A stretch of DNA of 9,267 nt. Source: JBAXLO01 sp037134755 (GTDB lineage: Bacteria; Bacteroidota; Bacteroidia; Bacteroidales; JACABE01). Within the stretch, counting starts at the first letter, position 1; each line of letters starts with the position of its first letter. Positions 1 to 8,800 of this stretch are shown here, one piece after another. The notes under the pieces were generated by a model. That model was not told the origin of the DNA and ran no database searches. It saw nothing but the letters and a program-made list of their open reading frames with translations. The DNA lies in NCBI GenBank assembly GCA_037134755.1, contig JBAXLO010000187.1, positions 1-9,267 on the forward strand, in the 5' to 3' direction. A program made the position numbers and the translations under genes.

Positions 1-242
1 ATTATTATTTTTAAATGATTTCATTTTTTTTACTATTAAGGAATATTCAAATGATGTGCCATAATCCTAAGTTGTTCATTTATAAATGATGTTATAAATA
101 ACACAATGTTTAAATTGTCCCAATTTGAAATATCATGTTCAATTTCAGACAGTGTGAAATGAATCTAATCTTGTTTGAGAAGTATGTTTATTAAAGGACG
201 TAGAGAAATTCAAACATATAAAAACACCAAAAACATAGAGTG

Positions 243-432
243 CTGCCTGCGTACTTTCACATCGACCAAAATATATATGTTTTACTGTCCGAGTACTTTT
301 GCATAGACCAAAATATAGATGTTTTGTTGTCCGAGTACTTTTGCATCGACCAAAATATAGATGTTTTGTTGTCCGAGTACTTTTGCATCGACCAAAATAT
401 AGATATTTTACTACCTGCGTACTTTCATATCG
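243..432. repeat. 42-bp tandem repeat, about 4.5 copies
   Basis: Units begin with GTACTTT at 251, 293, 335, 377 and 419, exactly 42 bp apart. The units at 293 and 335 differ at one base; those at 251 and 377 are more diverged. The array has no spacers. Each unit contains an imperfect dyad, TCGACCAAAA ... TTTTGTTGTCCGA, whose core is CAAAA-8 nt-TTTTG. The two array ends (243-264 and 411-432) match each other at 20 of 22 bases and carry CCTGC GTACTTTCA instead of the internal CCGA GTACTTTTG. It translates as a 14-residue repeat (EYFCIDQNIDVLLS) with no leader, ribosome site or family resemblance, so I treat it as non-coding minisatellite-like DNA. Confidence 0.9.
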
Positions 433-672
433 TTTTGCATTTATTTATTTCAATAGGCTTTTTAATTCACAAATTTGGAATCATAATTCAATAATTGTAT
501 TAAGATTTCTGACATAAATAATTTCTTGATAAATAAATCACATTTGTTTAACCATTAGCTATATCTGAAGAATTATTTGAAGATTATTATTTTTAATTTA
601 CAGATTTGAAAATAAATTACTTAGATTGTGTCTAAATTATCAACATTGGCATGGATATTGTCGTAAGATATA

Positions 673-688
673 TGTACAATTCTGTACA
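673..688. promoter_or_regulatory. paired TGTACA palindromes, possible operator
   Basis: Two identical 6-bp palindromes TGTACA (673-678 and 683-688) are separated by ATTC, so their centres are 10 bp apart, about one helical turn. They end 16 nt before the ATG at 705. If translation starts at 705 they fall in the leader of that gene, where a dimeric regulator could bind. No known regulator is assigned. This is a guess based on spacing and position only. Confidence 0.2.
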
Positions 689-704
689 AAATAATAATAA
701 TTTA

Positions 705-1673
705 ATGAAAAAAGTAAAATGGTTTTTCTTGTCAAATGTGTTTCGTAAACTAGCAGATAGAAGCATGGTACGCTTTTATAAATTTTGCTACTTGTTTATG
801 TTGGGTCTTTCAAGTAATGTTGACGACCCCTTTTATGATTTAAAGTACCAGGAACTGCTACCCTTTATAGCTCCATTTAATGCCGCTTACGACATTAAAT
901 ATGGAAACAAAGGTCAACGTAAAGGCGACACTAAGAAATTTAATCAGCTTTTTAAACAATTGTCATCAGTTAAGTTACACTCTTGGGATATTGCATTGCA
1001 AGCAGTATTTCAACAAAACACACCTGAGTACACTAAAATCTTCCCTAATGGGCTTACTCCTTTTCACACTTATTCGATAAGTGATAGATTTGATTACTTT
1101 AAAAATGCTGTTACTGAAACAGCAAAATATCCTGCACTACACTCTTTACATGATGAAATGGCACTCTTCTTTGCTGATTTCAAACTTGCTGAGGATGTAA
1201 AACAAAAGAAAAATATTAACATCAAAGAATCTAAAGATGAAGTTTTGACATTAGCTCATATTGTTGCTGATGAAATATATGGTGTATTAGGTGATTTTAT
1301 GAAGAAATTTAGAAAAACACCTGAAAATATACTTGCATTCTTCCCTGTGTTTTTACTTAGACAACGTAAAAAAGGAGCAGCTCCTGATCCAAGTATTATT
1401 GAATTAAGTATTAATAGTTCCGAAAGTATTGAGGCCGGTTATAATTTTGGTCATAATGATAGCTTAAATTTTTACGATACCGGTGATACTAATTTGATAA
1501 TATGGTTTACACCTGATCCATTAGCAGCCAAACCTCTTAAGCTTATAAATTTAATTCCTCAAGGTATTAAAACAATTAAAGTAAGTGATTATGCAAGTCA
1601 GGCTGATCGTTTTATGATGGTTGAAAACACTTCTATAGATGAAATAGGATCCATAGAAATTAGTTTGAACTAA
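705..1673 (+). CDS. conserved-looking hypothetical protein, 322 aa
   Basis: Function unknown. The frame is open from an ATG at 651, but I prefer the ATG at 705: it gives a normal MKKVKWFF N-terminus, sits after A/T-rich sequence as usual in Bacteroidota, and drops an Asn-rich stretch that overlaps a possible operator. ATGs at 765 and 798 are further options. There is no clear cleavable signal peptide, although hydrophobic residues (FYKFCYLFMLG) lie near residues 22-34. The middle (about 40-230) looks mostly alpha-helical and includes PFIAPFNAAYDIKYGN and TPENILAFFPVFLLRQR. The last 85 or so residues look beta-rich, with alternating hydrophobics (LIIWFTPDP, LINLIPQGIKTIKVSD). The gene stands alone and ends 22 nt before a strong terminator. 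I have an unverified impression that similar proteins of unknown function occur in other Bacteroidota. No catalytic motif was seen. Confidence 0.8.
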   Translation: MKKVKWFFLSNVFRKLADRSMVRFYKFCYLFMLGLSSNVDDPFYDLKYQELLPFIAPFNAAYDIKYGNKGQRKGDTKKFNQLFKQLSSVKLHSWDIALQAVFQQNTPEYTKIFPNGLTPFHTYSISDRFDYFKNAVTETAKYPALHSLHDEMALFFADFKLAEDVKQKKNINIKESKDEVLTLAHIVADEIYGVLGDFMKKFRKTPENILAFFPVFLLRQRKKGAAPDPSIIELSINSSESIEAGYNFGHNDSLNFYDTGDTNLIIWFTPDPLAAKPLKLINLIPQGIKTIKVSDYASQADRFMMVENTSIDEIGSIEISLN

Positions 1674-1695
1674 GGAAAGTGTTTATATTAATAAG

Positions 1696-1735
1696 AAAGA
1701 GCCTCCATCATTAAGTTGATGGAGGCTCTTTTAAT
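1696..1735 (+). terminator. intrinsic terminator, possibly bidirectional
   Basis: A perfect 15-bp stem pairs AAAGAGCCTCCATCA (1696-1710) with its complement at 1717-1731 across the 6-nt loop TTAAGT. A T tract follows on the plus strand, and the minus strand reads CTCTTTCTTATT after the stem. It begins 22 nt past the stop of the gene at 705-1673. Because the next gene to the right converges on it, the same hairpin can plausibly end transcription from both sides. Confidence 0.9.
1711..1732 (+). repeat. 22-nt direct repeat, left copy
   Basis: This stretch, the loop and right arm of the terminator, recurs at 1840-1861 with 19 of 22 bases identical; the differences are G1715/T1844, G1721/T1850 and C1726/T1855. 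The two copies flank the CCTGTCAGG palindromic element at an offset of 129 bp. The left arm of the terminator is not repeated, so the right copy cannot fold into the same hairpin by itself. Confidence 0.6.
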
Positions 1736-1736
1736 T

Positions 1737-1812
1737 CCTGTCAGGTTTTTCCTCCTGACAGGTTTAATAACCTTCTAAGAATTATACCTGACAGGATGGG
1801 AAACCTGTCAGG
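1737..1812. repeat. nested CCTGTCAGG palindromic element
   Basis: Four 9-bp copies are arranged symmetrically: CCTGTCAGG 1737-1745, CCTGACAGG 1754-1762, CCTGACAGG 1787-1795 and CCTGTCAGG 1804-1812. Adjacent copies form two hairpins, each with a 9-bp stem and an 8-nt loop. The 24 bp between them contain a small dyad, TTCT-A-AGAA. The right half is roughly the reverse complement of the left, so the whole element is also palindromic. It lies between two convergent genes, a typical place for REP-like or MITE-like intergenic repeats. No transposase is linked to it here. Confidence 0.8.
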
Positions 1813-1814
1813 AT

Positions 1815-1874
1815 CGAATAAAAACAAATCCGTTAGGAATTAATTTGATTGAGGTTCTTTTTTTTGTTTATTCG
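1815..1874. repeat. long-loop inverted repeat after the 1252-aa gene
   Basis: CGAATAAAAACAAA (1815-1828) is the reverse complement of TTTGTTTATTCG (1863-1874), apart from a 2-nt bulge. The arms are about 34 nt apart. The right arm ends 1 nt from the stop codon of the minus-strand gene. No T tract follows on the minus strand, so it is a poor terminator candidate; the hairpin at 1696-1731 is the better one. Confidence 0.4.
1840..1861 (+). repeat. 22-nt direct repeat, right copy
   Basis: This is the partner of 1711-1732, with 19 of 22 bases identical. It reads TTAATTTGATTGAGG followed by TTCTTTT and runs into a longer T tract. It looks like a degraded copy of the right half of the terminator, displaced to the far side of the palindromic element. 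Confidence 0.6.
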
Positions 1875-1875
1875 T

Positions 1876-4800
1876 TTACTTGGTTAAAACAATTTTACCT
1901 GTAATAGTATTATTACCAATATTCATTTTATAAAAATAAACTCCACCTCTTAAATTGCCTGCTTCCATAACTATAGTATGATCGCCTTTATCTTGCTTAC
2001 TTTCGATAAGGATGTTTATTTCTCTTCCAATCATATCATAAATGCTTAACCGAACATTTGTACTCTCGTTTAAAGTATAATTAAAAGATGTTTTATCAGT
2101 AAAAGGATTAGGAATAATTTTAAGATTTAATCCATTAATATTATTAGAAGCAATACCTGTATTATCATAATGAATAATATTAGAAGAATCGGAAATACAG
2201 CCATTAATAGTAACAATCACAAAATAATTTCCTATTTGTTGAGGAATATAAGTTTGAGCTGTTGCAGAGCTTAAGATACCTGTAGCTAAATTGTACCATT
2301 GATTACCACTTGTAGCGTTTGAACTTAAAGTATTTCCTGTTAAAGTAATGACAGGTGTGGCAGGTGTAGGATTAACAGTAACTGCAAGTGTAGATGTTGT
2401 GCCATTACCACAAGTATTATTTCCTTTAACAGTAATATTTCCCGAAACAGCAGAAGCACCATAACTAACATTAATACTATAAGTTGTACTTGATCCTGTT
2501 GCACCTGTTGGAAGAGTCCAGATATAAGATGTAGTATTAGCAATTGGCGAAACACTATAGATAACAGAGTTCTGTCCCTGACAAACCGGAGTAGTACCGT
2601 TAATAGTACCGGGCGATGTAGGAACAGTACTTACAACTAGAGAAGCAGTGTTAGAAGTTGCATTAAATCCATTACTACAGTTTGTTAAATAGCAACGATA
2701 TTGATAAGTTGCAGCAGTTGTAATGCCACTTAAAGTCATACTGTCAGTAGTTGCATTGGTATAAGTTGCAGCTGTAGGAACACCATTAGTTACATTAGCC
2801 CAAGTTCCGCCATTATTGTATTGCCATTGATAAGTAATAGGAGTTGTTCCGGTAGTTGCGGCTATTGTAAACAAAATATTACTAACAGGTAAACAAGTAG
2901 TTTGAGTAGAGATAGGTTGGGTAGTAATTGCAACAGCAGTACATGCCGTAGTCGAAACATTACCTGTTAATGCAGGAGTTAAATAACAGTTAAGCGTAGA
3001 GTCGTATTCATAAATAGCATAATAATAAGCTGTACCGGGAGTTAATGCAGTAATGTTAGCAGAAGTTCCAATGCCATTATACACAACATAATTGCCTGTC
3101 CCTAATTGAGTGCCACTACCAAAAACAGTACTTGCAGTATAAACAGTTCCGTTAACAGGATCTGAATTTACAGCAGCACCTTGATGAGCGACTACTAATA
3201 CTTTAGTGCCATTACCACGAGTCCAGCCAATAGTCATCGAATTAAGCGTGATTGCGGATGAAGTAATAGTAGTAGCCTGAGTAGTTGGAGGAGTACAAAC
3301 ATTATAATAAACGTATGATTCCCATAAACCCCTACCATAAGTAGCAGCTCTGAGCTTACTATTTTGTGGATTTGAATCATAATATATTTCAATTTCACCA
3401 ATCTTAACATTAGGTAAACCTGAATTATAAGCAACCCAGTTAGCAGTTCCCTTTTTAAAGTAAATACCCAATTCGGTACCCACATACAACTGAAGCTCGG
3501 TAGTTGATTGTTTGTTCTGAACAATTGAATAAGCAGGTAATTGAGGTAGACCTGTTGAAAGATTCGTCCATGAAGTGCCTCCATTTGATGATTGATAAAC
3601 TCTGTTAGCATTGTAGCCATCCATAGTTATCCAAAGCGTATTGGCATCATCATTTTTAACAGTAATATAAGTTATATTAGCACTACCAACAGGTAGAGTT
3701 CCTGTTATATTAGTCCAAGAAGTACCGCCATTAATAGTTTTCCAAATAGTAGTTTGATCGGCAACATATAAAACCTGAGTATTAGAAGGAGCAATAGCCA
3801 TCGAACGTATATTGTTTGATGTATTCATAGTGGAGATCTTAGTCCATGAAGTGCCGGTATTAGTAGTTTTATACACATCAGCATAACCTGCATACAATGT
3901 TTGATGATTTACAGGATCCATAATATAAGGCGTTACCCAAGCTCCTGTAGGTGCACCACCCGGAATATTAGCTGAAATATCAGTAGTAGTATTCCAATGA
4001 TCAGTAGTTCTGTCAATCTGCCCTTGAACATAGGTGCCATATTGTGTATTTACATTCGTGTAATCAATTATACATTCAGTTCCATCACCACCTTTTACAT
4101 CCGACCATGAACCACCCGAAAGTAATTTAGTGCCATTGTCTTGTAATCCTGTGATAACTTCAGTAGAAACTGTTTGAGAATTGCTTAATTTATACATCTG
4201 GCTAATGACCATTCCATTTGTTTTATCAGTCCAGGTAGTGCCACTATTGGTCGAAATATAAACTCCTCCATCATTAGTTTCAAATAAGTCGCCATTAGCT
4301 CTGAACTTTAAGCAATGTTTATCAGCATGAGCAACAGGATAACTTCCCGAATTGTAAGGGGTGCTCCCAACCCAGCAATTAGAACATGTCCAAGCAGTGC
4401 CACCGGTAGTGCTTTTGTGAGTATTAACACCACCAACGAGCAGGGTGCTTGCATTAGTAGGAGAAACAGCCATACTTAAATCGTAAAATCCTTGGCCTCC
4501 TGCATCACTACCATCCGAATACCATCCTAATAAATTCTTAGTAGTCCCTGCAAATACTTGAGTGTAACTTGCACCACTATTAGTTGATTTATAAATACCG
4601 TATAAGCCATTATCACTTTGATCAGCTAAAGCATAAACCCATGTTGGCTGATTGGCTGATACTGCCAGCTCTATTCTTTGAGCATTTGCATCACTGAAAG
4701 CTTGTGTCCATGAAGTTCCACTATTAGTGGATACAAAGATTGTTCCATTTTGAGTTGAACCATAAATAACTGTAGTATCTCCCGGTTTAAACTCCATATC

Positions 4801-5634
4801 TATATAGTTATTTGTAGATAATTGAGTAGTCCAGGTAGTACCTCCATTTAATGTCTTGTAAACACCATTACTTGTAGCAGCAATAATAGATTGATTATTT
4901 GTAGGGTTTAATAAAAGCCTGTTCACCATATTATTATTTGACAAGCTATAGCTAAGTCCTGTTGCACTCCAGGTAGAACCACCATTAGTTGACTTAAGTA
5001 CACCAATACTATTATTATCCCAGCCATCTCTATCACCTGTAGCTATGTAAATAGTGTTTGATGTAGAATAATCTGATGGTATAATAATGTCGCTTACTGC
5101 AAGTGCGCCATTATTATCTGTTAAGCAACTCCAGTTAGTGCCATTATTTGTTGTAACCCACAATCCACCGGAAGCTGCACCAACCCAATAGGTGTTATTA
5201 TCAGTTGGATGAAAAGCAATACAGGCAATGCGACCGATGCCGGCATATCCACCCCCCGAACTATTAGATCCCAAAGATGTCCAGCTTGCAGAATTTGATG
5301 TCTTTAACTGTGGACTTGAAGCTTTGTATTCTTCGTAAACTTGTTGTGCAGATTTGTTTGGGAACTCACCAGTTGATGGGTTTACCTGACTCTCCATATA
5401 ATATTCCCATCGTTTGAATTGTTTCCAACCGACAGCTTTTTTCTTTACACCGTTTACATAATAATATCCTCTTACAACATTGTAAGGTGCCCAATAACTA
5501 TTGAAAGCATTCTTGTAATCAAAGAATGTTAAAGCACCTTTTGATTTGTTTTGAGGTAAATTGTGTAACCATGCTTGAGAAAATGCAGCAATAGTTAAGA
5601 ACATTAACAGGAATAAAACATAAATTTTTTTCAT
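1876..5634 (-). CDS. T9SS-exported sortilin-like/BNR beta-propeller protein, 1252 aa
   Basis: This is a secreted or surface-anchored multidomain protein, probably for binding or adhesion; its ligand is unknown. Residues 1-20 are a signal peptide ending AFSQ. Residues 21-115 form a charged, aromatic propeptide-like region with FFDYKNAFNSYW and GWKQFKRWEYYMESQV. Residues 116-775 are a beta-propeller with ten Asp-box motifs (near 161, 215, 261, 302, 350, 408, 461, 590, 633 and 682); the canonical Asp is Asn in nine and Thr in one. H436-x-D-x-H440, NDGG at 454-457 and ATYGRGLWE at the propeller end are shared with the neighbouring paralogue. FN3-like (about 780-895), Ig-like (about 896-1003) and two further Ig/PKD-like modules (1004-1155) follow. 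Residues 1168-1252 are a type A T9SS sorting domain (IIPNPF, GVYFYK, final KIVLTK). The start is the only ATG preceding the signal peptide. The product is rich in Ser, Thr and Asn. The enzyme-like label 'glycosyl hydrolase' sometimes given to such proteins is not supported by any visible catalytic motif. Confidence 0.93.
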   Translation of the reverse strand: MKKIYVLFLLMFLTIAAFSQAWLHNLPQNKSKGALTFFDYKNAFNSYWAPYNVVRGYYYVNGVKKKAVGWKQFKRWEYYMESQVNPSTGEFPNKSAQQVYEEYKASSPQLKTSNSASWTSLGSNSSGGGYAGIGRIACIAFHPTDNNTYWVGAASGGLWVTTNNGTNWSCLTDNNGALAVSDIIIPSDYSTSNTIYIATGDRDGWDNNSIGVLKSTNGGSTWSATGLSYSLSNNNMVNRLLLNPTNNQSIIAATSNGVYKTLNGGTTWTTQLSTNNYIDMEFKPGDTTVIYGSTQNGTIFVSTNSGTSWTQAFSDANAQRIELAVSANQPTWVYALADQSDNGLYGIYKSTNSGASYTQVFAGTTKNLLGWYSDGSDAGGQGFYDLSMAVSPTNASTLLVGGVNTHKSTTGGTAWTCSNCWVGSTPYNSGSYPVAHADKHCLKFRANGDLFETNDGGVYISTNSGTTWTDKTNGMVISQMYKLSNSQTVSTEVITGLQDNGTKLLSGGSWSDVKGGDGTECIIDYTNVNTQYGTYVQGQIDRTTDHWNTTTDISANIPGGAPTGAWVTPYIMDPVNHQTLYAGYADVYKTTNTGTSWTKISTMNTSNNIRSMAIAPSNTQVLYVADQTTIWKTINGGTSWTNITGTLPVGSANITYITVKNDDANTLWITMDGYNANRVYQSSNGGTSWTNLSTGLPQLPAYSIVQNKQSTTELQLYVGTELGIYFKKGTANWVAYNSGLPNVKIGEIEIYYDSNPQNSKLRAATYGRGLWESYVYYNVCTPPTTQATTITSSAITLNSMTIGWTRGNGTKVLVVAHQGAAVNSDPVNGTVYTASTVFGSGTQLGTGNYVVYNGIGTSANITALTPGTAYYYAIYEYDSTLNCYLTPALTGNVSTTACTAVAITTQPISTQTTCLPVSNILFTIAATTGTTPITYQWQYNNGGTWANVTNGVPTAATYTNATTDSMTLSGITTAATYQYRCYLTNCSNGFNATSNTASLVVSTVPTSPGTINGTTPVCQGQNSVIYSVSPIANTTSYIWTLPTGATGSSTTYSINVSYGASAVSGNITVKGNNTCGNGTTSTLAVTVNPTPATPVITLTGNTLSSNATSGNQWYNLATGILSSATAQTYIPQQIGNYFVIVTINGCISDSSNIIHYDNTGIASNNINGLNLKIIPNPFTDKTSFNYTLNESTNVRLSIYDMIGREINILIESKQDKGDHTIVMEAGNLRGGVYFYKMNIGNNTITGKIVLTK

Positions 5635-5828
5635 TGATAAAGTATTAAGTGTTGATAATTAAGAAAATTACTATTGCAATTTTAATGATGTAAAAGTAGT
5701 AATTTAATTAAAGCAAAATAAAAAGAATTAAACAATTTATATTTTAATTGATTTTAGATACTTTGAATTGTTGTGTTTGAATATTAAAATCATTTAGTTA
5801 ACTTTGTTATTCCATTATTATTTGTTCT

Positions 5829-8800
5829 TTACTTTGCTAATACTATTTTGCCGGTTGTGGTTTTATTTCCTACAATCATTTTGTAATAATAAACTCCGGC
5901 AGGATAATCTTTTGCATAGAAAATGTGTTTATGTTCTCCGTATTCTTGTTTTGTATCACAAAGAACTTTCAACTCTTTTCCCATTACATTGCTTATACTT
6001 AATCTTACATGCTCTGCTCTATTTAAACTATAAACAAAAGTTGTGTAATCGGTAAAAGGATTGGGAATAACCTTGATATTTAGTCCTTCAGAATCGTTAA
6101 TAACTTTACTAATACCGGAGATGATTGTTCCGTTTAGTTTTATATTATCAATATAAAGCACATTTCCATAATAATTTGTGTTTTCAAAAGATACTATTAT
6201 TGAACTCCCTGTAAAGGAATTAAGATTGATAGAATCTGTGCGCCATTCTGAAGCAGCAGGGGTGAAATAATTTGTTGAACTAGCAGTTGACAATGTTTCT
6301 CCTCCATTATAATATACTGTTGTAAATGTTTTTCCACAGTCAGTAGATACTTTCACTGTTAACGAATCAGAATAATTTGCACCATAAAAAGCATAAGCTA
6401 TATCATAAGATAAATTGGCAGCGGTATAGTTAGCCAGATCATAAGCTGAACTGCGTATTTCATCCTTTGAACCTACTGCATTAATGTCATAGTTGTCATA
6501 ATGCATACAATTTAAACTTAATCCATATCCACCAACACCATTGGCTGCACTCCATCCATTTCCATCATTGGCAGCATCAACTAACGACCATTTGGCAGGT
6601 GGAAATCCATTCTCAAAACCCTCATACATTGGAAGACTTAAGCCTTGGGTGGTAATTAAATCCACTTGAGTTGTATTTGCATTGTTAGTTCCATCTCCAA
6701 CAGTTAAAGTTACAGGATAAGTACCTACATTATGATAAGTTACTATTGGATTTTTAATAGTTGAAGTACTTGGAACACCTCCCGGGAACGACCATGACCA
6801 TGTGGTTACATTTCCTGTTGACACATCATTAAAATGTGCTACACTATCAACACAAATATTTGTTCTATCTACATCAAAATGCGCTGTCAATGGGCGTAAG
6901 GAACTTATTGGTGCTTCCCACATTCCACGACCATAAACTGAAGTTCTTAACAAAGTATTTGCGGTGCCATCATTATAAATTGAAAGATCATTTATGGTAG
7001 GTCTGGAGGGTAATGCATTGCTATATATCGTCCATGATGCATCATTTAACCTTTTGTAATAAACACAATTATCACATCCAATAAAAACAATCTCATCTGT
7101 AGAGAAATATTCATCCGAAACAATTCCTATATGATTAACAGATGGAAGATTATAGGTAATGTCAGTCCATGTGGCGCCATTATTAGCCGAATGATACACC
7201 TTAGTGTTACAAGTAATGTATATTGAATTTGGATTAGACTTTATTGTAGTAATATTTGCCTGATTATTGGTATTATTAGGCAACGAATACATAGTAAATG
7301 TAGGCGAAGCACTAAGTGCATTGGTGCTAATATAAATCTTGGCATCATCAGTTATAACATAAAGCCTGTTCGAGTCTGCCATTGACGAATGCATTGCCTT
7401 AATCGTTTTATTTAATGGATTAATTGAAGTCCATGTTGGAGTTGAAGCCGTAAGATTGCTTGTTCTATATATGTTTTGATCGCTGGCAAAGCTCAGATCA
7501 ATATTGCTTCTGTTAAAGGCTATGTTTGAGACATTCGTCCCCGGAAATCCATAGGTAGCATCTCCGCCATTTACATTCCTTCTTTTGGTATCTCCTAAAT
7601 AATATACCATTGAGCTTGACTGACGATAATCGAACACACAATTAGCACCCCAATCGCCACCTCTGTTAGTAAACCAGCCTGCTGTTGTTGAATATAACTC
7701 GCCATTATCCTGCGTTCCTATGCTTATCATATCTTTTCGGGTAGGACTGCAATTGCCGTGATATACCTCATATCCATAGAGTCCATCACTCTTTTGACTC
7801 CACGATATTCCACCGTCAATACTTAACCAAACTCCACCATCATTCATGTTCCACAACTTATTATTGTTGTAAGGCGATGTAGTTATCTGGTGCATATCGG
7901 TATGCACCTTTTCCCACCAATGGGTTAATAGCGTCCATGTTGCGCCTGCATCTGTTGATTTCCAAACGCAGTGTGCTGCTTCATAAATAATGTTTGGGTT
8001 TGTTTTGTCAACTCCTATTGCAAAATTATAATCTCCTTGTCCCACATCGGTTATAGTGTCGGAATAATAAGTAATATAAGGCGATCCTGCTGTTTTTATT
8101 GCTGCAAATGAGGTTCCGCCATTCGTTGATTTATAGATGATGCCACCTACGCCAACCATTCCTAAATATAGTACATTAGTATCTGCCGGTGTTACAGCTA
8201 TTCTGCATCCATTTCCGTTAGTAATACCCGATGGCAGGTTGATGCCTGTATTTATCTGTGTCCATGTGTCGCCAAAGTTATTTGACCTAAAAAAAGCGGT
8301 ATCATTTGTTGTGGCAAAAAGGACTCTTGAATTAGCAGCAGCTTTTTTCTGAAGATCATCAAAGTTAAGGTTTAGCGATTTTAAGGTCCAGGTACTTCCT
8401 GCATTAATTGTTTTGTAGATTCCTTGGTTAGTGGCTGCCACTATAATATTATGGTCGTTAGGATCCATAATCATGTCAACAACTAATTTATCTGTCAATG
8501 TGGTTTGTGAGAATGTTTGACCTCCATCTACTGATTTCCATACTCCTGTGCCTCCTCCATAATAATCATGGTCGCCTGTGCCTATGTATATTATCTGATC
8601 GTTGGTAAAATCAACACATACCGATGCATAACTCTGATAGGGCATAAAGTCGGTGCCGGGTGCCACGTTCCAGTTATTGCCTCCGTCGGTGCTTATAAAT
8701 AAGCCTCCTCTGGCACTTACTGCATACATTTTGAGCGAGTCGGTAGGATGAAACTTCATCTGACTTACTCTGCTTATTCCGTTTATTTGTCCACTCACAT

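Larger units (their letters stand above)
1..704. other. A/T-rich non-coding stretch
   Basis: No convincing gene is visible here. The short open frames across 240-517 exist only because a 42-bp repeat, a multiple of three, keeps frames open. Apart from that repeat, small dyads are present: CATTTATAAATG at 77-88 and AAATTG-TCC-CAATTT at 112-126. In sequence this A/T-rich, both are weak evidence of function. No tRNA-like or rRNA-like sequence was recognised. The promoter of the gene at 705 should lie in the right half, but I could not find a good match to the Bacteroidota consensus (TTTG, about 20 nt, TAnnTTTG). Confidence 0.6.

Noticed and set aside
243..432. CRISPR array
   Set aside because: The 42-bp units abut directly with no unique spacers, and no cas gene is visible.
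240..517. Overlapping small open frames across the 42-bp repeat, also open on the minus strand (MQKYSDNKTSIFWS repeat).
   Set aside because: A repeat length divisible by three keeps several frames open at once. There is no ribosome site, leader or family resemblance, so coding is not supported.
880..1080. Small plus-strand frame inside the 705-1673 gene.
   Set aside because: It is an out-of-frame shadow of a longer gene with better coding character.
2340..3620. Minus-strand frames of 71 and 128 residues within the 1252-residue gene.
   Set aside because: They overlap clear propeller and Ig-like coding sequence in another frame, and their Leu-rich content is typical of shadow frames.
5700..5730. 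Possible promoter for the 1252-residue gene (minus-strand TTTATTTTGC about 80 nt before the start).
   Set aside because: It is one base short of the TAnnTTTG spacing and lacks a well-placed upstream TTTG; in such A/T-rich sequence a partial match is expected by chance.
5730..5828. Terminator after the 1026-residue gene.
   Set aside because: Only a weak CAATT/AATTG dyad is present, with an A/T-only loop; it is not distinguishable from background.
5804..6055. Plus-strand frame antisense to the tail of the 1026-residue gene; similar plus-strand frames at 8137-8352 and 9025-9216.
   Set aside because: Each is opposite a coding sequence with recognisable domains, with no start signal or family resemblance.
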